Below, piece by piece: positions 15,205-19,326 of a stretch of DNA of 19,326 nucleotides (position 1 is its first letter; each line of letters opens with the position of its first letter). Source of the stretch: an uncultured Prevotella sp. (GTDB taxonomy: Bacteria; Bacteroidota; Bacteroidia; Bacteroidales; Bacteroidaceae); assembly GCA_934203355.1 (NCBI GenBank), contig CAKPZC010000041.1, forward strand, positions 1 through 19,326. The letters are read 5' to 3'. The translations under genes were made by a program, and so were the position numbers. Under the pieces are notes generated by a model that saw only the letters and a list, made by a program, of their open reading frames with translations, had not been told where the DNA came from and made no database searches.

Positions 15205-15798
15205 ATGCAACATAAACGAAACAACGACGATAACACCAACAAAGCAACCAAGAAAGTTGAAGTACAAATGGGCGGGACATACAACTCCTGCCCCAACGCC
15301 ACGAGTGTAAATAACAATAACAATCATTACTACACCAATCCCATACCGCGCACATACATAATAACCGAAATAATAAATTCACTAAGCAAACTGGGGGAAC
15401 AACTAACTCCACAAAAAGACATCGACATAAACAGTTTCTACATAGAAAAAAAAATAGAACACAACCATCTCGACAGATGGGCAGACGAGGTGAAATACTA
15501 TGCGGCATATTCAGCCCATATCAGCCGCATATATGAAGAGTTCGACGTGCAAGGGAAGAACAAGAGCATGTTTGTTATGAGGTGGCTAAAAAACGAGTAT
15601 CGCAAACTGAGCATGATAACCAATGGCGACCAGTTATTCGACGAGCTATTACAGATAGCCGACAATGCGATATGGAACGACCCACGTCGCTCGCCAAATC
15701 TAATGGAGGAGGAAACTTCCTTTGAATTGCGCATAGTGCTGGTCGACGCTTTCATTAAATGCGAAATTTTCGAAAAACCTCCTATGGACACTAACTGA
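15205..15798 (+). CDS. ABC-3C C-terminal-domain protein (CTD7-like)
   Basis: A 197-residue protein. Residues about 1-50 carry MGGTYNSCPNATSVNN and NHYY, the same Asn/Tyr-rich motif as the previous protein. Residues about 50-190 fit the CTD7 type of ABC-three-component systems: an IEKKIEHNHLDRWADEVKYY segment, the YSAHISRIYEEFDVQGKNKS segment, RWLKNEYRKL, and the terminal ELRIVLVDAFIKCEIFEKPP signature. In ABC-3C systems this domain is normally the C-terminal part of a larger effector (nuclease, peptidase and others) and links it to the ATPase. Here nothing but the 50-residue Asn-rich tail is fused to it, so the effector seems to be missing or separate. It overlaps neither neighbour: 2 bases after gene 1, 84 bases before gene 3. 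Confidence 0.8.
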   Translation: MQHKRNNDDNTNKATKKVEVQMGGTYNSCPNATSVNNNNNHYYTNPIPRTYIITEIINSLSKLGEQLTPQKDIDINSFYIEKKIEHNHLDRWADEVKYYAAYSAHISRIYEEFDVQGKNKSMFVMRWLKNEYRKLSMITNGDQLFDELLQIADNAIWNDPRRSPNLMEEETSFELRIVLVDAFIKCEIFEKPPMDTN

Positions 15799-15882
15799 CC
15801 GCGCCGCAATCAACCCACCTGAATACCCATCGCAAAATATAAACATTACAAACAATCCATCACCCTACCAATATTTTCATTT

Positions 15883-16110
15883 ATGTTATTATCCAAAAAC
15901 ATATCACCAGCCAACTGCGTCTACTACAACGCGGCATTCGTGCTGAAGACGCTACACAACAACCGGGGACAGATGACCCTGCCCAGCCTCTACTGCGCCA
16001 CGCGCAGAGCACACGCTATGAGTTATCCACTTTTCGAACTGTGTCTCGACTGGCTCTTTCTTTTGGGCTGTGTCGAGCTTAACAAACAAGGAATAAAGAC
16101 ATGTTTCTAA
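15883..16110 (+). CDS. ABC-3C middle component (MC6-like)
   Basis: A 75-residue protein. The order NISPANCVYYNAAFVLKTL, a mid segment with LPSLYCATRR, then YPLFELCLDWLFLLGCVELN and a short tail GIKTCF resembles the MC6 middle component of ABC-three-component systems (helix, selY-like turn, helix, hydrophobic helix ending in a short hairpin), which looks like a small winged-helix-type adaptor. Length is right for MC6. The stop overlaps the ATPase start by 10 bases, the usual translational coupling of middle component and ATPase. Its expected role is to bridge the ATPase and the CTD protein. The assignment rests on pattern and gene context, both strong. Confidence 0.8.
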   Translation: MLLSKNISPANCVYYNAAFVLKTLHNNRGQMTLPSLYCATRRAHAMSYPLFELCLDWLFLLGCVELNKQGIKTCF

Positions 16111-17858
16111 AATATCTGAAGATTACAAACGACGAGGGGCTCATACGCTACATCGAATTCCATATGGGACTCAACTTGATAGTCGACGAGACTCCTGAAA
16201 GGACTGCCGACAGCGGCAATAACGTGGGCAAAACAACTTTGCTCAACCTCATCAGCTATTGCCTGGGAGGGAAGAAGGACGACATCTATAAAAGCTCCGA
16301 CAACACGGTGAACAAAGAAGTGAAGGATTTCCTAACCGAAACTAATGTCGAGGTGGAACTGTGCCTGACAAGTTCACTCAACGACGACTGTAAACACAAA
16401 GTGTTGGTGCGCCGCAACTTTAAGGAACACCAAGAAGCCCTGCGCGAAATCAACGGCGATAAAGTGACCGACGACAGGACAATGCCAGTATGCCTGCAAA
16501 GAGCATTGTGGAACACAACAACCGAAAAGCCTTCATTCAGAGAAATAATATCGCGCTCGTTGAGAATCAAAGCCGAACGCCTACAGTACACGCTACGCAC
16601 AATAGGCAACTTTAGCAACAATTACGAGTACGAAAAACTACATCTCTACTGGTTTGGGGCTAACAATGATGACTGCAACGAGAAAAACACCGTGAGCAGG
16701 GGAATCGACGAGGAAAAGCGAATGCTCAAAAAACTGACCAACAATGGCAACAATGCCAGCGCATTACACGCCCAACTACAAAGCGTGAAACAGGGCATAA
16801 GGAATCACGAGGAACAGAGGGAGGCGTTGAAGGTGAACCCCGACTTCGAAACCGACATGAGAAAACTCGTCGACTGCAAAAACCGACTACGACAACTGGC
16901 ATTGAATCGGGGACAAATGGAGATTCGACAGAAGATAATAAGCGAAGCCGCCGAAGAAATGAAAGCACAATGCACGAAGACAAGCATTGTGCAGGTGGCT
17001 GAAATATATAAACAGGCGGAAGCATTCAACGTCGAATTGCATCATACGTTTGCCGAACTAACGCGCTTTCACAACGACATGCTTATGCGACGCGCGGAAT
17101 TCGTGACCGAGGAGCTACCAGGCATCAAGCAGGAACTGAAACAAATTAACGAGGAAATCGTCATAACAAGAAAGCAAGAGAGAGAACTGAGCAATAAACT
17201 ACGTCTTACTGTAACGCTTGAACAATTAGACATAATTATTGCAAAACTCACAGAACTTTACCATAAAAAGGGCGAAATAGAACAATACTTGCACAACATT
17301 GAGCGAATAACGCAGGACATTGAAATAAAACAATGCGAACTCAACAACATCAACAACATACTATTCTCGCAAAAATGGCAAACGCATGTGCAAAATCAGC
17401 TCGATAAGTTCAATCTGCTATTCAAGAGTGTATCCCAAAAACTATATAATGCCGAATTCTACGTGCATTTCGAAGTGAACGAAAATGCGAAACATAAGGG
17501 CAAATATTACAAGTTTGCAGTAGAAGCTCCTTCCAACTTCGGCGACGGCAAGAAAATCGGCGAAATCGTATGCTTCGACCTTGCATATGTGACATTTGCC
17601 GACAGGGAAAAAATACCATGCCTGCACTTCACATTATACGACAAACTCGAACTGGTGCATGGCAACCAACTGGCTAAGTTTGCAGAGGCAACCGACGCAG
17701 CGAAAAACCAACAAAGCGTGGTGGCTATCCTTCACGACAAACTGCCCGAAACTCTTGATAATCAAAAGTATATCGTGCTAAGACTTAGTGAGACAAGCCG
17801 ATTGTTTAAAATGGAGGAGTCGGCATGGTATAAGGAAAGACAAGCGGGGAGAGGATAG
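16101..17858 (+). CDS. DUF2326-type ABC/SMC-like ATPase (ABC-3C)
   Basis: A 585-residue ATPase. The N-terminal lobe has the Walker A motif SGNNVGKTTLLNL (residues 38-50), followed by ISYCLGGKKDDIYKS. Residues about 200-440 are long, charged and coiled-coil-like. The C-terminal lobe (about 445-575) matches DUF2326: YVHFEVNENAKHKGKYYKF, a GDGKKIGEIVCFDLAY block as signature region (about 480-495), LHFTLYDKLELVHGNQL as the Walker-B-like segment (about 507-523) and SVVAILHDKLP. Many relatives have HD where this one has YD. Length is normal. It is the last gene of the operon, coupled to the middle component. In ABC-3C systems the ATPase is thought to sense DNA or nucleoprotein states of invaders and control an effector; this is inferred from family studies. 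Confidence 0.88.
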   Translation: MFLKYLKITNDEGLIRYIEFHMGLNLIVDETPERTADSGNNVGKTTLLNLISYCLGGKKDDIYKSSDNTVNKEVKDFLTETNVEVELCLTSSLNDDCKHKVLVRRNFKEHQEALREINGDKVTDDRTMPVCLQRALWNTTTEKPSFREIISRSLRIKAERLQYTLRTIGNFSNNYEYEKLHLYWFGANNDDCNEKNTVSRGIDEEKRMLKKLTNNGNNASALHAQLQSVKQGIRNHEEQREALKVNPDFETDMRKLVDCKNRLRQLALNRGQMEIRQKIISEAAEEMKAQCTKTSIVQVAEIYKQAEAFNVELHHTFAELTRFHNDMLMRRAEFVTEELPGIKQELKQINEEIVITRKQERELSNKLRLTVTLEQLDIIIAKLTELYHKKGEIEQYLHNIERITQDIEIKQCELNNINNILFSQKWQTHVQNQLDKFNLLFKSVSQKLYNAEFYVHFEVNENAKHKGKYYKFAVEAPSNFGDGKKIGEIVCFDLAYVTFADREKIPCLHFTLYDKLELVHGNQLAKFAEATDAAKNQQSVVAILHDKLPETLDNQKYIVLRLSETSRLFKMEESAWYKERQAGRG

Positions 17859-17928
17859 AAACAAAATATAGTCAAACCATATTCTGAGAGAAAAGAAAGC
17901 CTTATTCAGGAAAGACTGGGCAGACACA

Positions 17929-17968
17929 CCGAGTTACTCGGGTTACTCCGGTTACTCGGGTTACTCCC
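17929..17968. repeat. TTACTCSGG tandem repeat, copy 2 (inverted)
   Basis: About four units of GTTACTCGG/GTTACTCCG, the reverse complement of the GGAGTAACC type, lie 70 bases after the ABC ATPase gene. They are inverted relative to 12023-12076 and to 18084-18126, with which they could pair. Confidence 0.85.
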
Positions 17969-18003
17969 TGTCTTTCTAAGTGTGGATAAGTGTAGATAAA
18001 TGC

Positions 18004-18043
18004 TTTAATAATATATATATATATATATATATATATTATTAAA
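18004..18043. repeat. Palindromic (TA)n tract
   Basis: A perfect 40-bp A/T palindrome, TTTAATAATATAT...ATATATTATTAAA, with a TA dinucleotide core. It could extrude as a cruciform. It lacks the G/C stem of an intrinsic terminator. Confidence 0.8.
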
Positions 18044-18083
18044 CTCTATATATATAGACCCCAACAGCAATATCCCCACAAAA

Positions 18084-18126
18084 ACACGTGGAGTAACCGG
18101 AGTAACCGGAGTAACCCAAGTAACCC
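18084..18126. repeat. GGAGTAACC tandem repeat, copy 3
   Basis: ACACGTGG followed by three exact GGAGTAACC units and one variant (CAAGTAACC). Positions 18084-18116 are identical to 12023-12055. It forms the left arm of an inverted pair with 18220-18247. Confidence 0.9.
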
Positions 18127-18144
18127 ATGCTACACAGCACGTGC

Positions 18145-18206
18145 TCATACCACTGCTTCCTCGGGGAGAAAAATTTGCAACCTCCCGAGGAAACAAAAAA
18201 GTATGA
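18145..18206. repeat. Two-step hairpin between inverted repeat arms
   Basis: TTCCTCGGG (18157-18165) pairs with CCCGAGGAA (18184-18192), and outside it TCATAC (18145-18150) pairs with GTATGA (18201-18206). The hairpin sits in the middle between the 18084-18126 and 18220-18247 arms, so the whole of about 18090-18247 could fold as one structure. No U-tract follows, so it is not a convincing terminator. Confidence 0.7.
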
Positions 18207-18219
18207 ACAGCTGTTACCG

Positions 18220-18247
18220 CGGTTACTCCGGTTACTCGGGTTACTCC
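18220..18247. repeat. TTACTCSGG tandem repeat, copy 4 (inverted)
   Basis: Three units (GGTTACTCC, GGTTACTCG, GGTTACTCC) are inverted relative to 18084-18126. Together with the C-rich stretch and promoter that follow, they fill the non-coding region 17859-18497, in which no gene was found. Confidence 0.85.
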
Positions 18248-18300
18248 TCGTCTATAGTTAAGAGCCACCTACCCTCTATTCCATCTTCTCCCCCACCGCG

Positions 18301-18391
18301 CCCTGCACATCCCCCACCCACCACGCCCAGCACACACCCTTTCCCCCTCTCCCTGCACATCCCGTGGGAACGCCCTGCACGTCCCGTGGGA
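18301..18391. repeat. C-rich region with CCCTGCACRTCCCGTGGGA repeats
   Basis: CCCTGCACATCCC occurs at 18301, and CCCTGCACRTCCCGTGGGA occurs at 18351 and 18373, the last two forming a 22-bp tandem. Each TCCC-GT-GGGA is a small inverted repeat. The second copy ends seven bases before the -33 element of the HU gene promoter, a good place for a regulator site. The surrounding 18270-18360 is strongly C-rich and nearly free of G on the plus strand. Confidence 0.75.
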
Positions 18392-18397
18392 AAACTA

Positions 18398-18428
18398 TTG
18401 CATATAGCCGCAACTATTAGTAACTTTG
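18398..18428 (+). promoter_or_regulatory. Promoter for the HU-family gene
   Basis: TTG (18398-18400) and TAACTTTG (18421-18428) are 20 bases apart, a full match to the Bacteroidota -33/-7 pattern. Predicted start is near 18436, about 62 bases before the gene. This shows that the in-frame ATG at 18426, inside the promoter, is not the start codon. Confidence 0.75.
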
Positions 18429-18497
18429 CATTGTGGAAAAAGAGAACCGAAAGGCGCACACCACAATCTATGTTTAACTAAAAATTTTTTAAGTACT

Positions 18498-19058
18498 ATG
18501 GCAATCAAAGTGAAAGCAGTTGAGCGCAACGTGTCGTTCGACAAGTCAAAGGAAAAGTGGGCTTACGTGATGCAGCCCGACCTCTACGGCAAACTCACAC
18601 AGAGCAAGGTGGTGAACGAGGCAGCTCTCCGCTCGGGCATTCCCAAGGGCTCTATCAACGCTGCATGGGAAGCCATCGGCGAGGTAATCAAGGCATGGGC
18701 AACCGAGGGTCACGCTGTGGCTATACCAGGTCTCGGCACCATGCGCTTCGGACTGAGAGCAGCATCGGTGGACGACGTCAACAAGGTGGCAACCGGACTC
18801 ATCACCTCGCGACGCGTAATCTTCACTCCCAACTCCGACATCAAGGAGGAACTGGCACGCACGTCGGTGAACATCACCTGCTACGACCGCAACGGCAAAA
18901 TCGTGAAGCGAGTGACATCGAGCGACGAGGGCGAAGTGGAGGATCCCGACCAGAACACATCGACTGGCGGCACCCAGCCCGGCAGCGGCAACACACAGCA
19001 GCCTGGTGGCGACACATCGCAGGGCGGCGGCAGCGACGGCGACAGCGTTGAGGTATAA
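18498..19058 (+). CDS. HU-family DNA-binding protein with Gly-rich tail
   Basis: A 186-residue histone-like protein of the Bacteroidota HU type fused to a C-terminal extension (HU-HIG-like). Residues about 1-125 are the HU part: MAIKVKAVERNVSF, LYGKLTQSKVVNEAALRSG, PKGSINAAWEAIGEVIKAW, the VAIPGLGTMRFGLRAAS block and a strand VIFTPNSDIKEELART. Then come VNITCYDRNGKIVKRV and a disordered tail (about 143-186) rich in Gly, Gln, Ser and Thr. It should bind and bend DNA in the nucleoid; the role of the tail is unknown. It is a single gene with its own promoter and a strong terminator. GC and codon use are more like core genes than like the ABC-3C operon. Confidence 0.9.
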   Translation: MAIKVKAVERNVSFDKSKEKWAYVMQPDLYGKLTQSKVVNEAALRSGIPKGSINAAWEAIGEVIKAWATEGHAVAIPGLGTMRFGLRAASVDDVNKVATGLITSRRVIFTPNSDIKEELARTSVNITCYDRNGKIVKRVTSSDEGEVEDPDQNTSTGGTQPGSGNTQQPGGDTSQGGGSDGDSVEV

Positions 19059-19100
19059 TCCCGCCACAGGTTTTTCTTGCCGAGCATAAAGCTTTAGGTT

Positions 19101-19162
19101 AAAAAAAACGTTCATTACACGGATTGGCAACCACAGCCACGTGTAATGGACGTTATTTTTTT
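19101..19162. terminator. Bidirectional intrinsic terminator after the HU gene
   Basis: AACGTTCATTACACG (19107-19121) pairs with CGTGTAATGGACGTT (19140-19154) over 15 bp with one G-U pair and an 18-base loop. It is preceded by an A-run (19101-19108) and followed by ATTTTTTT (19155-19162), so it could work for both strands. Confidence 0.9.
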
Positions 19163-19326
19163 AAAAAACACACTTTATGTTTGGTGTCATAAAAAATTTT
19201 GATTAAATTGGGCCCCAAAATAGAGTCATAGCAATTCAGATATCCGATGTTGACCTTCATTCGTATTGAACTTCTTTGCTGCTGTGATTCGAATATGTAT
19301 TAACAGAGTATTGTATTAACAAACAA

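Noticed and set aside
14618..17858. Wadjet, Zorya or Gabija type defence system
   Set aside because: No JetA-D, Zor or OLD-TOPRIM/UvrD-like motifs; DUF2326, MC6 and CTD7 features fit ABC-3C better.
18005..18268. Minus-strand ORF with VTGVT/VTPVT repeats
   Set aside because: The repeats are simply the translated GGAGTAACC 9-mers; the ORF ends in the TA tract and has no start context.
18426..18497. Upstream in-frame ATG for the HU gene
   Set aside because: It lies inside the -7 promoter element; the homologous protein starts at MAIKVK (18498).
19163..19326. Gene or tRNA at the right end
   Set aside because: No open frame, cloverleaf or clear promoter was seen in these 164 bases.

Overview
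The window looks like a chromosomal segment from a Bacteroidota species, most likely Bacteroidales of the Prevotella/Segatella type. The evidence is promoter-like TTTG-N20-TAnnTTTG pairs (the Bacteroidota -33/-7 consensus), little Shine-Dalgarno sequence, an HU protein with a Gly-rich tail, a BT4734-like/DUF3987 protein, a DAHP synthase fused to chorismate mutase, and gene orders ilvD-ilvB-ilvN and pheA-aminotransferase-aroG-tyrA. No rRNA, tRNA, integrase, transposase or CRISPR array was seen.

Layout. Positions 1-4331 (minus strand) hold the branched-chain amino acid operon ilvD-ilvB-ilvN with its own promoter. Positions 4411-5524 (minus) hold an endonuclease/exonuclease/phosphatase-fold protein with a promoter overlapping the end of tyrA. 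Positions 5520-10148 (minus) hold an aromatic amino acid operon in the order pheA, aminotransferase, DAHP synthase-chorismate mutase, tyrA; together these cover entry to the shikimate pathway, chorismate to prephenate, and the Phe and Tyr branches. Upstream of pheA is a complete-looking attenuator: a promoter, a 29-codon leader ORF with five Tyr and three Phe codons in an 11-codon run, an antiterminator segment and an intrinsic terminator. Two of the gene gaps in this operon, and the end of ilvN, are filled by A+T-rich microsatellite arrays studded with tiny 3-nt-loop hairpins.

Positions 10196-11105 (minus) encode a TPR protein. From about 11100 the window becomes accessory: a nested palindromic element, a DUF5675-like protein and a large BT4734-like/DUF3987 primase-helicase-like protein (both minus), then divergently a four-gene plus-strand operon, then a repeat-rich non-coding stretch of about 640 bp and an HU-family gene with a strong terminator.

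The plus-strand operon (14618-17858) is the most interesting accessory content. It matches an ABC-three-component (ABC-3C) conflict system: a DUF2326-type ABC/SMC-like ATPase, a 75-residue middle component resembling MC6, and a small protein with a CTD7-like C-terminal domain. The CTD protein has no obvious effector domain. Instead it shares an Asn/Tyr-rich N-terminal motif with the first gene of the operon, suggesting that the effector or sensor is supplied in trans through a shared adaptor-like motif. A perfect 33-bp repeat built of GGAGTAACC 9-mers lies on both sides of the DUF3987/ABC-3C block (12023 and 18084).
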